DNA of 64,000 nucleotides. It comes from Thalassotalea sp. GTDB lineage: Bacteria > Pseudomonadota > Gammaproteobacteria > Enterobacterales > Alteromonadaceae. The notes below the pieces were generated by a model. The model searched no databases, was not told the origin of the DNA, and saw only the letters and a program-made list of their open reading frames with translations. This document shows positions 28,101 through 37,566 of the stretch, piece after piece. Within the stretch, counting starts at the first letter, position 1. The number at the start of each line of letters is the position of its first letter. The position numbers and the translations under genes were made by a program. The DNA lies in assembly GCA_022448425.1 (NCBI GenBank), contig JAKVCY010000002.1, positions 1 to 64,000 on the forward strand, written 5' to 3'.

Positions 28101-28209
28101 TTTGTTCGTGGCCAGGGCTTTCAATATCTAGGTCGTACAGGCGTTGCCCGTCAACCAGTGCTACACGTAATTCTTCCGACTGTGTAGCGTTAATTAACAT
28201 ACGTTTCAT
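25114..28209 (-). CDS. rne: Ribonuclease E
   Basis: Essential endoribonuclease and degradosome scaffold at the inner membrane. The 1031-residue protein has the N-terminal S1/5'-sensor/DNase I-like catalytic half (about 1-400), and the Zn-link CPRCNGTG that joins subunits. An amphipathic membrane-targeting segment [18 protein letters not shown] follows at about 560. A long Arg/Lys-, Gln- and Glu-rich disordered half comes next. That half carries [15 protein letters not shown], which matches the arginine-rich RNA-binding region of the E. coli enzyme. The acidic Ala/Glu/Thr-rich tail is repetitive. The gene diverges from rluC, the arrangement of E. coli. Confidence 0.98.
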   Translation of the reverse strand: MKRMLINATQSEELRVALVDGQRLYDLDIESPGHEQKKANIYKAKVTRIEPSLEAAFVDYGAERHGFLPMKEIAREYFPEGYKFQGRPNIKDVLTEGQEVIVQVDKEERGQKGAALTTFISLAGSYLVLMPNNPRAGGISRRIEGDERTELKAALNKLSLPKGMGLIVRTAGVGKDYEELAWDLNVLLHHWKAIEEAAASRPAPFLIHQESNLILRAIRDYLRRDIGEVIVDRPKVFESVKQHIELVRPDFASKVKLYSNDVPLFTHYQIETQIESAFQREVRLPSGGSIVIDPTEAMISIDINSARATKGGDIEETAFNTNLEAAEEIARQLRLRDAGGLVVIDFIDVTPVRHQREVENRLREATQQDRARIQLGRISRFGLMEMSRQRLRPSIGETSQNVCPRCNGTGHVRGIESLALSILRLMEEEAIKENTAHVQAQVPVPVATYLLNEKRRSVMHIEKHHGVKVLILANPNMHTPEYEVLRVRKDETIDEASYEIEVKAAEVEEAVMPKFSKEAAKRDEPIIQGMTAPKRTPAQTKKAPAKKAPQKEEIGLFGKLISWLGKVFGGEEVVVEEKPKRQQKGRRDNNQNRNRKGRQNNQRRNNRNNNARDEGKDTKPNNENKPQNKAKKPRRQEQEKADKEPNQEKVAERRQRRNNRKKVRVSDETSNVQQTNEQVTTDVKPNEAKKPQKQAKQGTKQESGKQESTRKENAPKPKKAKDAVKESDAVETVANVETDESKDAGEAKPERTRSRRSPRHLRSHGQRRRRSSENTDAEATAEGAAPVKSNEITEDPVEARYPQEESEAPVVAPKVAEAEVAESEVCNTETESTAKTDEVATTSDKADEKTEASSETTESTEVQQALPGFEQSVVTETVAEAAQTEASVETEEAAQQSQQLPLEVNESPVEKDVTEAQDVTEAQDSTGTSVETEAPAKPVEESTPVADVAETEKPKAKSKKKAPAKKKASASKNAKQGRASSPMAKPKTVETSSEIPTDFMPAADRPDHTKSDKQATRGSATEANSSGPVKA

Positions 28210-28788
28210 AGTTTCTGTGACTCTATATTTTTGTCACAGCACACCATTTGCTTAGAACACAAAGCAATCTATTGCAATGGTAACAGCGTTTTGTCAGCCT
28301 CACGGATGTCACTCTTTACTAAGTCAGCAATACTTAGCAAGCTGTTATTCTTTTCTGATTGTCAAATAACGAGACTGTTCTTTATCGTCTCGATGAATTA
28401 ATTCTTTATGTGCTCAGCATGTGTGCTGCACTTTTATTCCGAGAAGTTGGGGACTTGTTTATGTAATTGCCGCTATTCTCGAAAACCATTTATTCAATTG
28501 CACTTATAACGCTGGACAAAATGTTTATGAAATCGCCTGAAAAGTTACACGCGTCAGGTTGTTCAACGGGCTGGTCAGTTAGTGCGTCAATCGAAAGGTG
28601 TGCCCAATTCATTGCACGCTAATGTAGCCTCATTTTGCCTCTTACTTTCTCAGTAAGTGCTTCCAAAAAGTTACTTGCATTTCGTGCAAATGTAACTTCT
28701 TTTATTATCCCATTATATTTAATGACAAAGCAATCAAATACCTGTTTATTTTAGCTAATAATTTGCTTTTTTGTGCTAGACTGCGCGC
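28210..28788. promoter_or_regulatory. rne-rluC divergent region, long rne leader
   Basis: A 579-base non-coding interval between divergent rne and rluC. In E. coli the same interval encodes a long rne leader whose hairpins mediate autoregulation by RNase E. The length here is compatible with that, but I could not identify the known hairpin by eye. The rluC side is very AT-rich just before the ATG. No gene was seen. Confidence 0.45.
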
Positions 28789-29748
28789 ATGAATGAAGAT
28801 AACAAACCAAAAGTCCGTTTTTTCACCATAGATGCTGATGAAGCGGGTCAAAGAATCGACAACTATTTATTAAAAACCCTTAAAGGCGTTCCTAAAAGCA
28901 TGATTTATCGTTTGCTGCGCAAAGGGGAAATTCGTGTAAATAAAAAACGTACTAAACCTGAATACAAAGTTGCCGCGGAAGATATGGTGCGCGTAGCACC
29001 TATTCGCGTGTCTGAGAAATCTACTCATGTTTCGACATCACTTAATGTTGTGTCTGAATTAGAGTCAAAGATTCTCTATGAAGATGAAGTACTGTTGATC
29101 ATCAATAAGCCATCTGGTATGGCTGTACATGGTGGTAGTGGTGTGAACTTTGGCGTTATCGAAGCGTTAAGGGCTTTGCGTCCGCAAAGTAAGATGCTTG
29201 AGTTAGTGCACCGTCTAGACAGAGACACCTCTGGATGTTTAGTTGTTGCTAAAAAACGCTCCGCACTACGTAACTTGCATGAACAACTGCGTAAAAAGAA
29301 TGTTCAGAAATTTTATCAAGCGCTGGTTAAAGGGCGTTGGTCTCCTAAGATAACGAAAGTGACTGAGGGCCTAAAGAAGAACGACTTGAAGTCTGGCGAG
29401 CGCATTGTCGTTGTCGACAACATTAATGGTAAAGAATCTGAAACCCGCTACAAAATAATTCAGCATTACGATGGCGCGACACTCGTGCGTGCATTCCCTG
29501 TTACCGGGCGAACTCATCAGATTCGTGTTCATTGCCAAACGAAGGGGCACCCAATAGCGTTTGATCCCAAATATGGCTCCGAACCATTTGACGAACAAAT
29601 GAAAGACGCAGGCTTAAATCGCTTATTCTTGCATGCCACCAGCATCGAGTTTACGCACCCGAGGACAGAGAAGCGTCTGAAAGTTGAAGCACCCCTGGAT
29701 AATGTATTAGCTAATACGCTAAAGCAACTAAGTAAAACGACTAAATAA
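28789..29748 (+). CDS. rluC: 23S rRNA pseudouridine synthase RluC
   Basis: Modifies uridines 955, 2504 and 2580 (E. coli numbering) of 23S rRNA. The 319-residue protein has an N-terminal S4 RNA-binding domain (about 20-80, QRIDNYLLKTLKGVPKS) and a RluA-type catalytic domain with HRLDRDTSG, where Asp144 is the catalytic aspartate. The C-terminal RTHQIRVHC motif is also present. Length and the divergent pairing with rne distinguish RluC from RluA and RluD. Confidence 0.96.
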   Translation: MNEDNKPKVRFFTIDADEAGQRIDNYLLKTLKGVPKSMIYRLLRKGEIRVNKKRTKPEYKVAAEDMVRVAPIRVSEKSTHVSTSLNVVSELESKILYEDEVLLIINKPSGMAVHGGSGVNFGVIEALRALRPQSKMLELVHRLDRDTSGCLVVAKKRSALRNLHEQLRKKNVQKFYQALVKGRWSPKITKVTEGLKKNDLKSGERIVVVDNINGKESETRYKIIQHYDGATLVRAFPVTGRTHQIRVHCQTKGHPIAFDPKYGSEPFDEQMKDAGLNRLFLHATSIEFTHPRTEKRLKVEAPLDNVLANTLKQLSKTTK

Positions 29749-29791
29749 AGCAAAATCGTAATTGCTATTAATACCTGAAATAGAACAGTTA

Positions 29792-30469
29792 ATGACAAAC
29801 TATCAACTTTATATTTTTGATTGGGACGGTACTTTAATGGACTCCATAGGTCGTATCGTTTCGTCACTACAAATTGCCGCTGAGCAAATAGGATTAACGC
29901 CAGTTAGTGATGCTGAAGCAAAAAGCATCATTGGTCTAAGTTTATCAGTCGCATTGCAGCGCCTCTATCCAGGCATTGAGCAACAAGATGAGCAAGCATT
30001 AATAGAAGCGTACAAGCAGCAATTTCTGTTTGATAACCATGTACCTGCACCATTGTTTGAACACAGCATTAGTCTGTTAACTATGTTAAAAACGCAAGGT
30101 AAGCTAACGGCTGTTGCAACAGGTAAAGCGCGACGAGGGCTTAATCAAATGTTGCTCGATACTGACACTAAGCATTTATTTGATTTCACGATTTGTGCTG
30201 ACGAGTCGGAATCTAAACCTTCACCTCAAATGCTTAATAGCGTGTTACGAGAATTGTCGGTTCCAATTGAAGATGCTGTGATGGTGGGTGACTCAATTCA
30301 TGACCTAACAATGGCGAACAATGCTGGAATGGATAGCGTAGGGATAACCTTGGGTGCTGATAGCAAGGATGTGTTGCAATCATGTGAGCCGACTGCGATT
30401 GTCGACTCCATGATTGAATTAGGACATTTACTTACTGGTGTGCCAATACATCAATGTCAAAATGGTTAA
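29792..30469 (+). CDS. HAD-superfamily phosphatase (phosphoglycolate phosphatase-like)
   Basis: A 225-residue HAD-IA hydrolase. Motif I is FDWDGTLMDS with nucleophile Asp10 and acid/base Asp12. The cap domain follows, then motif II (ATGKARRG), motif III Lys (SKPSPQM) and motif IV GDSIHDL. It sits beside rluC, as does a similar HAD gene in many marine gammaproteobacteria. The substrate is unknown. I start at ATG 29792 (MTNYQLYIF) rather than a TTG ten codons earlier because HAD motif I then has the usual spacing. Its 3' end overlaps maf by 38 bases. Confidence 0.85.
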   Translation: MTNYQLYIFDWDGTLMDSIGRIVSSLQIAAEQIGLTPVSDAEAKSIIGLSLSVALQRLYPGIEQQDEQALIEAYKQQFLFDNHVPAPLFEHSISLLTMLKTQGKLTAVATGKARRGLNQMLLDTDTKHLFDFTICADESESKPSPQMLNSVLRELSVPIEDAVMVGDSIHDLTMANNAGMDSVGITLGADSKDVLQSCEPTAIVDSMIELGHLLTGVPIHQCQNG

Positions 30470-31019
30470 GTAATTCGTATAGCTTAATCATAGGTAAACC
30501 AATTAAGCTATTAGGATCATCACCTGATAGCTTTTCGAATAAACAAATACCCAACCCTTCACTTTTAAAGCTGCCTGCGCAGTTTAATGGCATTTCTGCA
30601 TTTACATACTGATCAATACTTTCTTTTGATAGTGTCTTAAAAAACACTTGGAAAGGTTCTACTATGGTTTTAGCCTCGCCAGATTCTGTATCTAGTACAG
30701 TCAATCCAGTAAGAAAGGTCACTGCTTGCCCGCTGAATGATGTTAACTGGGCAACGGCATTATCTATGGTATGTGGTTTACCGAGAATACGGTCTTGGTG
30801 CACTGCCACTTGATCAGAGCCTATAATAAGTGCATCTGAATGGTTGTTGGCACAGGCTTGTGCTTTTTCTAAAGATAAACGCGCGACCAGTTGTTCAGGC
30901 GTTTCATCTTTTAACGCTGATTCGTCGATATCAGGTTTGTCACAGGTAAATGAAATATTGAATTTTTCGAGCAGTGCTCGTCTAAAAGGAGAGGTCGACG
31001 CGAGGACGATTTTCTTCAT
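30432..31019 (-). CDS. yceF: Maf-like nucleotide pyrophosphatase (YceF type)
   Basis: A 195-residue Maf/HAM1-fold pyrophosphatase. It has the N-terminal LASTSPFRRALLEKF motif, where the segment SPFRR is typical of YceF-type Maf proteins that hydrolyse 7-methyl-GTP. It also has ARLSLEKAQ, the catalytic GSDQVAV loop, and NCAGSFKSEGLG. It is divergent from yceD-rpmF, as yceF is in E. coli. Its C-terminal coding overlaps the HAD gene tail to tail by 38 bases. Confidence 0.92.
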   Translation of the reverse strand: MKKIVLASTSPFRRALLEKFNISFTCDKPDIDESALKDETPEQLVARLSLEKAQACANNHSDALIIGSDQVAVHQDRILGKPHTIDNAVAQLTSFSGQAVTFLTGLTVLDTESGEAKTIVEPFQVFFKTLSKESIDQYVNAEMPLNCAGSFKSEGLGICLFEKLSGDDPNSLIGLPMIKLYELLNHFDIDVLAHQ

Positions 31020-31135
31020 TATTTGTACATCTTTTTAGCTATGGATAGCCTATAGTGTATAGATTCTGAGTTTTTAAGCAAAAAGCTTAAATTTCTTTTG
31101 ACACCTGATAACAACAGCTTTATTATTCGCGCCCT

Positions 31136-31648
31136 ATGCAGAACCTTAAGCTACCAGTAACGATAGACCCGTACAAAAGTGCTCAACGAAGACTTGAGTG
31201 TGAAGGGGTTTTTAAGTTAGCGGAAATGAGCCGATTACTCGAAGCGTGTGAAAGCACAAGTGAGTTAATTGAAGTAAGTTTTCAGTTTGATGTGGATGAA
31301 CTTGGCCTGGTTGTTATATCAGGTAAAGGCTCGGCATCAGTAGGGCTGATTTGCCAACGTTGTAATGACGAGTTTGCGCAAGTCTTAGAAATTGATTTTC
31401 AATTTAGCCCGGTTAAAAATGCAGAAGGTGCTGCTGATTTGCCGTCATATTATGACGCAATCGAATTAGATGAAAATGGTGAAGTTAACTTGCGAGAGTT
31501 AGTGGAAGACGAGTTACTACTTGCGATTCCGTTAATTCCAAGGCATGAACTCAATGACTGTAAGGCTGATGCCGACAGCACATGGGGTGAACTGCCAGAA
31601 GAGCTTGATAAGCCAAATCCATTTGACGTATTGAAACAACTCAAGTAG
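31136..31648 (+). CDS. yceD: YceD family protein (DUF177, 23S rRNA accumulation)
   Basis: A 170-residue DUF177 protein needed for normal 23S rRNA accumulation in plants and bacteria. It has the conserved CQRCNDEFAQVLEIDF segment and the acidic ending EDELLLAIPLIPRHE, with a final ELPEELDKPNPFDVLKQLK typical of the family. It is immediately upstream of rpmF, a pairing conserved across gammaproteobacteria, and heads the long fatty-acid block. The start ATG at 31136 gives the normal length. Confidence 0.96.
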   Translation: MQNLKLPVTIDPYKSAQRRLECEGVFKLAEMSRLLEACESTSELIEVSFQFDVDELGLVVISGKGSASVGLICQRCNDEFAQVLEIDFQFSPVKNAEGAADLPSYYDAIELDENGEVNLRELVEDELLLAIPLIPRHELNDCKADADSTWGELPEELDKPNPFDVLKQLK

Positions 31649-31686
31649 TTATATTTTAGTTAGCAACCGATTTTAGGAGTTAGGCT

Positions 31687-31857
31687 ATGGCAGTTCAAAA
31701 GAGCAAAAAGTCTCGTGCAAGACGCGGTATGCGCCGTTCACACGATGCATTAACAGCAGAAAATTTATCAGTTGATCCAGTATCTGGTGAAACTCACCGT
31801 CGTCACCACGTAACGGCTGACGGTTTCTACAAAGGTGTTAAAGTTATCGCTAAATAG
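31687..31857 (+). CDS. rpmF: Ribosomal protein L32
   Basis: A 56-residue basic protein of the large ribosomal subunit: starts [20 protein letters not shown] and ends YKGVKVIAK, as in other gammaproteobacteria. The histidine/cysteine zinc knuckle is absent, as in the E. coli-type protein. It starts 38 bases after yceD with a TTTAGGAGTTAGG ribosome-binding region and precedes plsX, the classic rpmF-plsX-fab arrangement. Confidence 0.98.
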   Translation: MAVQKSKKSRARRGMRRSHDALTAENLSVDPVSGETHRRHHVTADGFYKGVKVIAK

Positions 31858-31883
31858 TCATTCGACTTAAGCGAGACACAGCT

Positions 31884-32912
31884 TTGAATAATCTAACCAT
31901 TGCGTTAGATGTTATGGGGGGCGACAAAGGCCCCCTTATAACGATACCAGCAGCAGTAATGGCGGTAGAACACCTACCTTCGTTAACGCTCATTCTATGT
32001 GGTGATAAACACACCATCGAGCAGCACTTAAAACGCTGCAACGCTTCAAATCATCCACGATTAAGAATTCAGCACACCACTCAAGTAGTGACCATGTGTG
32101 AAAAGCCATCACTTGCCATGCGCAGCAAGAAAGACTCTTCAATGCGTGTTGCAATTAATCTTGTTGATGAAGAAAAAGCACAAGCCTGCGTGAGTGCAGG
32201 TAATACCGGAGCATTATTTGCTACCGCTCACTTTGTATTAAAGACCTTACCTGGTGTCGAGCGTCCTGCGCTTATCTCTTCCCTTCCTACTCGTGACCAA
32301 GACAAGCACGTTTTTATGCTTGATTTAGGCGCTAACGTCTTTTGTCATGCCGAAGTACTCTATCAATTTGGTTTGATGGGGGCAGTCATGGCGGAACAAG
32401 TCGACGGACTTAACAAGCCGCGAGTTGCATTGCTTAATATGGGTGAAGAAGACATCAAAGGCAGTGATCACATCAAGCTAGCTGCTGCGCAGCTAGCAGA
32501 AAACCCAGATATCAATTATGTCGGCTTTGTGGAAGGTAATGACATCTTTAGCAACAAAGCAGATGTTATCGTTTGTGATGGCTTCGTGGGTAATGTCGCA
32601 CTGAAAACTTGTGAAGGCGTTGCTAATTTAGTCTTCGAAAAAGTAAAAGAAATCTTTGAAAATAACGTTGTGGCGAAAATATTAGGGCGTTTTTTAGCCC
32701 CAACGTTAAAAAAACTGTTTAAATCCTTGAACCCCGACCAGTACAACGGCGCAAGTTTGATAGGATTGCGGGGCATTGTGGTCAAAAGCCATGGCAATGC
32801 AAATTCGCAAGCTTTCTTTACCGCTATTATGGAAGCGGTAAAAGAAGTAGAAAGACAGGTTCCAATAAAGATAACAGATAAACTGGAACAAGGATTAAAC
32901 CTAAGGCCCTAA
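31884..32912 (+). CDS. plsX: Phosphate acyltransferase PlsX
   Basis: Converts acyl-ACP to acyl-phosphate for PlsY, the first step of phospholipid synthesis in this route. The 342-residue length is normal. The family motifs [10 protein letters not shown] near the start, [12 protein letters not shown] in the middle, and [13 protein letters not shown] are present. The start is TTG at 31884, since no ATG fits the N-terminal motif. It is eight bases ahead of fabH, indicating co-expression with fatty-acid synthesis. Confidence 0.97.
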   Translation: MNNLTIALDVMGGDKGPLITIPAAVMAVEHLPSLTLILCGDKHTIEQHLKRCNASNHPRLRIQHTTQVVTMCEKPSLAMRSKKDSSMRVAINLVDEEKAQACVSAGNTGALFATAHFVLKTLPGVERPALISSLPTRDQDKHVFMLDLGANVFCHAEVLYQFGLMGAVMAEQVDGLNKPRVALLNMGEEDIKGSDHIKLAAAQLAENPDINYVGFVEGNDIFSNKADVIVCDGFVGNVALKTCEGVANLVFEKVKEIFENNVVAKILGRFLAPTLKKLFKSLNPDQYNGASLIGLRGIVVKSHGNANSQAFFTAIMEAVKEVERQVPIKITDKLEQGLNLRP

Positions 32913-32919
32913 ACAACAT

Positions 32920-33879
32920 ATGTATTCGAAAATAATAGGCACCGGCAGTTACTTCCCTTCAAAAGTAAGATCTAATAAAGATTTAGAAAAACTAGTAGAT
33001 ACCACTGGTGAGTGGATTACAGAAAGAACTGGCATTAAAGAGCGCAGAATATCTACTGAAGAAGAAAATGTTGGTGTAATGTCAGCTGAGGCTGCGAAGA
33101 AAGCCATCGAAATGGCTGGTATCGACAAAGCTGACATCGACATGATTATTGTCGGCACAACCAGTTCACACGCTGATTTACCTAGTGCAGCCTGTTTTGT
33201 ACAAAAGCACCTTAATATTCCTCATATCCCAGCATTTGATATCGCCGCGGCTTGCTCTGGTTTTATCTATGGTTTGAGTGTTGCGGATCAGTATATTAAG
33301 TCTGGCATGGCTAAGCGTATTTTGCTTATTGGTGCTGACGTGTTATCTCATTTATGTGATCCGGAAGATCGTAGTACAATCATTCTATTTGGTGACGGTG
33401 CAGGTGCTGTCATATTAGAGGCTTCAGAAGAGCCAGGTGTATTATCTACGCATATTCATGCTGATGGTAACTATGGCGCACTACTGGGCGCTGATTCACC
33501 AAAACGTGGTGAACCTTTAACGGAAGAAAAAGCCTACATTTATATGAAAGGTAATGAAGTATTCCGTTTTGCGGTTTCTAAATTGAGTGAGATTGTGGAA
33601 GAAACATTAACCGCAAACAATATGCAGAAATCTGATATTGACTGGGTAGTCCCGCATCAAGCAAATTTACGCATCATTAAGGCTACAGCGAAAAAGCTTA
33701 GCATGCCTATGGAGCAAGTTGTGGTTACCCTTGATAAACATGGCAACACATCTGCAGCAACAATTCCAACAGCACTTGATGAAGCTATTAGAGATGGCCG
33801 TATTCAGCGTGGTCAAACATTATTACTAGAAGCCTTTGGTAGTGGATTTACCTGGGGCTCGGCACTAGTTAAATACTAA
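32920..33879 (+). CDS. fabH: 3-oxoacyl-ACP synthase III
   Basis: Starts fatty-acid synthesis by condensing acetyl-CoA with malonyl-ACP. The 319-residue thiolase-fold enzyme has the catalytic Cys112 in [13 protein letters not shown], His in VPHQANLRI, and Asn in [10 protein letters not shown]. The ending [13 protein letters not shown] is typical. It follows plsX by eight bases. A perfect hairpin lies between it and fabD. Confidence 0.98.
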   Translation: MYSKIIGTGSYFPSKVRSNKDLEKLVDTTGEWITERTGIKERRISTEEENVGVMSAEAAKKAIEMAGIDKADIDMIIVGTTSSHADLPSAACFVQKHLNIPHIPAFDIAAACSGFIYGLSVADQYIKSGMAKRILLIGADVLSHLCDPEDRSTIILFGDGAGAVILEASEEPGVLSTHIHADGNYGALLGADSPKRGEPLTEEKAYIYMKGNEVFRFAVSKLSEIVEETLTANNMQKSDIDWVVPHQANLRIIKATAKKLSMPMEQVVVTLDKHGNTSAATIPTALDEAIRDGRIQRGQTLLLEAFGSGFTWGSALVKY

Positions 33880-33907
33880 TTCTACTTAATTCTGTTTATA
33901 TACTGAA

Positions 33908-33937
33908 AATTCATGTGGTAAATCAGCCACATGAATT
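33908..33937 (+). promoter_or_regulatory. Hairpin between fabH and fabD
   Basis: Perfect 11-base inverted repeat AATTCATGTGG/CCACATGAATT with an eight-base loop. No T run follows, so it is not a standard terminator. It may set mRNA stability or processing inside the operon. Confidence 0.55.
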
Positions 33938-33998
33938 AAGCTGTAATAAAAACAGATTAATGTATAAAACATTTTAAACTTATAAATTAGGTCACAAA

Positions 33999-34931
33999 AT
34001 GCAAAATAATTTAGCGTTTGTTTTCCCAGGTCAAGGGTCACAAACAGTTGGCATGTTGAAAGACTTTGCTGACAACGAAATTGTTCAAACGACATTCGCA
34101 GAAGCTTCATCTGCTTTAGGTTATGACTTATGGCAGTTAGTGGCAGAGGGTCCCGAAGAAAAGCTTAATTCTACAAATCATACGCAGCCTGCACTTTTAA
34201 CGGCAAGTGTCGCACTTTGGCGCTTATGGCAGTCAAAGAGTGATGTTGAGCCAGCATATTTAGCGGGTCACAGTTTGGGTGAATATTCTGCACTTGTATG
34301 TGCAGATGTATTGTCGTTAACTGATGCAGTATGCCTTGTTGAAAAGCGTGGTGAGTTTATGCAAGCGGCAGTACCTGAAGGTGTTGGCGCAATGGCTGCA
34401 GTCATTGGTTTAGACGACCAAGCAATCATTGATGCATGTGCGCAAGCGGCGGAATCACAAGTTGTATCAGCAGTTAACTTTAACTCGCCAGGCCAAGTGG
34501 TTATTGCTGGTAACGCAGAAGCAGTAGCAAAAGCGGGTGAATTGTGTAAAGACGCTGGTGCTAAACGTGTATTACCATTACCGGTTAGCGTGCCATCACA
34601 TTGTGCATTGATGGAACCTGCGGCTGAAAAGCTTACAGAAGTTTTTGCGTCTGTGTCGTTTAACCACCCAAGTATTCCAGTGGTTAACAATGTCGATGTA
34701 GCGATTGAAAACGATATCGACAAAATTAAGTCAGCACTTGTTCGTCAGCTATACAGCCCAGTGCGTTGGACTGAAACAGTGCAATACTTAAGTGAAGCGG
34801 GTGTTGAGAACTTATTAGAAGTTGGCCCTGGAAAAGTATTACAAGGCTTAATGAAGCGAATTGATAAGTCTTTGACTTGTGTTGCAGTTAACGATAATGC
34901 AACCTTAGATAAAGCCAAAGAATTAGTATAA
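33999..34931 (+). CDS. fabD: Malonyl-CoA:ACP transacylase
   Basis: Transfers malonyl from CoA to ACP. The 310-residue protein has FVFPGQGSQ at residues 8-16, the nucleophile Ser92 in GHSLGEYSALV, the His-containing PSHCALM segment, and the GPGKVLQGL loop near the end. Length and motifs are standard. It lies between fabH and fabG in the conserved order. Confidence 0.98.
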   Translation: MQNNLAFVFPGQGSQTVGMLKDFADNEIVQTTFAEASSALGYDLWQLVAEGPEEKLNSTNHTQPALLTASVALWRLWQSKSDVEPAYLAGHSLGEYSALVCADVLSLTDAVCLVEKRGEFMQAAVPEGVGAMAAVIGLDDQAIIDACAQAAESQVVSAVNFNSPGQVVIAGNAEAVAKAGELCKDAGAKRVLPLPVSVPSHCALMEPAAEKLTEVFASVSFNHPSIPVVNNVDVAIENDIDKIKSALVRQLYSPVRWTETVQYLSEAGVENLLEVGPGKVLQGLMKRIDKSLTCVAVNDNATLDKAKELV

Positions 34932-34968
34932 CGAAACGCTAAGTTGGCGTTTTACAACAGGAAATAGT

Positions 34969-35703
34969 ATGTTTTTATTAGAAGGTAAAGTCGCGTTAGT
35001 AACAGGCGCGAGCCGTGGCATTGGTAAAGCGATTGCGGTGCAATTGCAATCAATGGGTGCAACGGTATTAGGCACTGCAACTTCAGAGCACGGTGCTGAA
35101 AATATTAGTGGCTATTTAGGCCAAGGTCATGGTTTAGTATTAAACGTTACCAGTGATGATTCTATCAATGCGATGTTTGACAAGATCAAAGCAGAGCATG
35201 GCGGTGTAGACATCTTAGTGAATAACGCTGGTATTACGCGTGATAATTTGATCATGCGCATGAAAGATGAAGAATGGAACGATATAATTGACACCAACCT
35301 ATCATCTGTATTTAAAATTAGTAAAGCGGTGTTGCGTCCAATGATGAAAAAGCGCGACGGCCGTATTATTAATATTGGTTCAGTGGTCGGCACTATGGGG
35401 AATGCAGGTCAAGTGAATTATGCAACGGCGAAGGCAGGCCTATTAGGCTTTACTAAGTCGTTAGCTCGAGAAGTTGCTTCTCGTGGCATTACTGTAAATA
35501 CCATTGCTCCTGGTTTTATCGATACCGATATGACACAAACGCTTACAGATGAGCAAAAAGAAGGTATTTTCTCTCAGGTACCAGCAAATCGCTTAGGTAA
35601 ACCTGAAGAGATCGCTAGTGCGGTAGCGTTTTTAGCATCTGATGCTGCAGCCTATATTACAGGCGAAACGCTACATGTTAACGGCGGCATGTACATGATT
35701 TAA
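34969..35703 (+). CDS. fabG: 3-oxoacyl-ACP reductase
   Basis: NADPH-dependent reductase of the elongation cycle. The 244-residue short-chain dehydrogenase has the cofactor loop TGASRGIGKA (12-21), NNAG (about 85), the catalytic Ser in INIGSVVG, and the YATAK Tyr/Lys pair. An AGGAAATAGT ribosome-binding region precedes the ATG. A small hairpin (GCTAGA/TCTAGC near 35712-35729) follows the stop in the 165-base gap before acpP. Confidence 0.98.
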   Translation: MFLLEGKVALVTGASRGIGKAIAVQLQSMGATVLGTATSEHGAENISGYLGQGHGLVLNVTSDDSINAMFDKIKAEHGGVDILVNNAGITRDNLIMRMKDEEWNDIIDTNLSSVFKISKAVLRPMMKKRDGRIINIGSVVGTMGNAGQVNYATAKAGLLGFTKSLAREVASRGITVNTIAPGFIDTDMTQTLTDEQKEGIFSQVPANRLGKPEEIASAVAFLASDAAAYITGETLHVNGGMYMI

Positions 35704-35868
35704 CAAACGATTGCTAGACTTGTTTCTAGCAGCCGTTTGAGTATAAATATAACGTCGCCATGAGGTTAGACCAGAAGTAAAACTCAAATTAGTTGCTTGC
35801 ATGGTTAACTTTAGGCGAATACACTACACGCAATTTGCAAAATTGCATATTTTAGTAAAGGAAACAAA

Positions 35869-36102
35869 ATGAGTACTATCGAAGAACGCGTAAAAAAAAT
35901 TACAGTTGAACAGTTAGGTGTAAGTGAAGATGAAGTAACGAACGAAGCTTCTTTCGTTGACGACTTAGGCGCTGACTCACTAGATACTGTTGAATTGGTG
36001 ATGGCGTTAGAAGAAGAGTTTGATACAGAAATTCCTGATGAAGAAGCAGAGAAGATTACCACTGTACAAGCTGCAATCGATTACGTAACAGCTAACCAGT
36101 AA
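35869..36102 (+). CDS. acpP: Acyl carrier protein
   Basis: Acidic 77-residue carrier. Ser37 in [15 protein letters not shown] is the 4'-phosphopantetheine attachment site. An AAAGGAAAC ribosome-binding sequence lies just before the ATG. The 165-base upstream gap probably has its own promoter, and the hairpin after the gene would favour acpP over fabF, fitting the high ACP demand. This last point is inference. Confidence 0.99.
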   Translation: MSTIEERVKKITVEQLGVSEDEVTNEASFVDDLGADSLDTVELVMALEEEFDTEIPDEEAEKITTVQAAIDYVTANQ

Positions 36103-36108
36103 TCTATA

Positions 36109-36135
36109 AATCAGGCGGTCTTTACCGCCTGATTA
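36109..36135 (+). terminator. Attenuator-like hairpin between acpP and fabF
   Basis: Stem AATCAGGCGGT/ACCGCCTGATT with a four-base loop. Only a weak T stretch follows, so partial termination or mRNA protection of acpP is more likely than full stop. Confidence 0.65.
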
Positions 36136-36215
36136 CTTTCTATCGAATACACCTCGTTTTTAAACGAACTATAATTACCTTTCTTACATAAATACTATCG
36201 GAGGCAACTCTTCCT

Positions 36216-37454
36216 ATGCGACGTGTTGTAGTAACCGGTCTTGGTATGTTGAGCCCATTGGGCAACTCTCCAGAATCTACTTTTGAAGCTTTACTAGCAG
36301 GCAAAAGCGGTATCAGCATGATTGATCATTTTGATACTGAACAATACCCAACGAAATTTGCTGGCTTAGTGAAAGACTTCAATGTTGAAGATTACATGCC
36401 GAAAAAAGACGCTAAAAAAATGGATTTATTTATCCAATATGGTGTGGCTGCGGGTATTCAGGCGCTAAAAGACTCTGGCTTAGAAATTAACGAAAGCAAT
36501 GCTCCTCGTGTTGGCGTTGCCATTGGTTCAGGTATCGGTGGTTTAGGTCTTATTGAAGAAAACCATGAGAAATTACTTAAATCAGGACCTCGTAAATTAT
36601 CGCCATTTTTTGTGCCATCAACGATCATCAATATGATCGCGGGTAACTTATCTATCATGTATGGCATGAAAGGACCAAATATCTCTATCGTGACGGCGTG
36701 TACTAGTGGTGTACACAATATTGGTCATGCTGCACGTATGATTGCCTACGGCGATGCTGATGCCATGGTAGCTGGTGGTGCTGAAAAAGCTTCTACTCAC
36801 CTAGGCATGGGCGGTTTTGGCGCTGCGCGTGCTTTATCAACTCGTAACGATGACCCGCAAAAAGCTTCTCGTCCATGGGACAAAGACCGCGATGGTTTTG
36901 TTTTAGGTGACGGTGCTGGTGTTGTAATGCTTGAAGAATTAGAGTCAGCTAAAACACGTGGCGCTAAAATTTATGCTGAGCTTGTTGGCTTCGGTATGAG
37001 CGGTGATGCTTATCATATGACATCTCCACCACCAAATGGTGATGGTGCGGCAGCAGCAATGCAAAATGCTATCAACGATGCAAAAGTGCCAGTTGAGAAA
37101 ATTGGTTATATCAATGCCCATGGTACATCGACACCAGCTGGTGACATTGCAGAGACCAATGCGGTTAAATCAATATTTGGTGAGCATGCTCAAAGTGTTA
37201 TGGTTGGTTCGACAAAGTCAATGACAGGTCACTTATTGGGTGCTGCCGGTGCGGTTGAAGCAATTTTTACTATTCAAGCGATTGCTGAGGGTAAAGTACC
37301 GCAAACGATTAACCTAGAGAACCCAGACGAAGGATGTGATCTTGATTACATCACAGATGGCGCACGCGAAGTTGACCTAGAGTACGCTCTATGTAACTCA
37401 TTCGGTTTTGGTGGCACTAACGGCTCTTTACTGTTTAAAAAGTTCGTAGATTAA
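36216..37454 (+). CDS. fabF: 3-oxoacyl-ACP synthase II
   Basis: Elongating condensing enzyme, including palmitoleate to cis-vaccenate. The 412-residue protein starts [17 protein letters not shown]. It has the catalytic Cys in [17 protein letters not shown], His in [11 protein letters not shown] and His in [14 protein letters not shown], ending [24 protein letters not shown] ribosome-binding sequence precedes the ATG. The family usually has VTACATG at the Cys; CTSGVH is a tolerated variant. Confidence 0.98.
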   Translation: MRRVVVTGLGMLSPLGNSPESTFEALLAGKSGISMIDHFDTEQYPTKFAGLVKDFNVEDYMPKKDAKKMDLFIQYGVAAGIQALKDSGLEINESNAPRVGVAIGSGIGGLGLIEENHEKLLKSGPRKLSPFFVPSTIINMIAGNLSIMYGMKGPNISIVTACTSGVHNIGHAARMIAYGDADAMVAGGAEKASTHLGMGGFGAARALSTRNDDPQKASRPWDKDRDGFVLGDGAGVVMLEELESAKTRGAKIYAELVGFGMSGDAYHMTSPPPNGDGAAAAMQNAINDAKVPVEKIGYINAHGTSTPAGDIAETNAVKSIFGEHAQSVMVGSTKSMTGHLLGAAGAVEAIFTIQAIAEGKVPQTINLENPDEGCDLDYITDGAREVDLEYALCNSFGFGGTNGSLLFKKFVD

Positions 37455-37514
37455 ACGTCCAATAATTAATCAAGCAAGGTTTCCTATTGAAATTTCGCTT
37501 GATATCAAGATATT

Positions 37515-37547
37515 AAGCCTGAATACTTATGGTATTCGGGCTTTTTT
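37515..37547 (+). terminator. Terminator after fabF
   Basis: Stem AAGCCTGAATAC/GTATTCGGGCTT (37515-37526 with 37532-37543, one G-T pair) followed by a T run. It separates the fab genes from pabC onward, although the next gene starts only 20 bases later. Confidence 0.88.
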
Positions 37548-37566
37548 ATGTTTGTGTATCGGGTAA

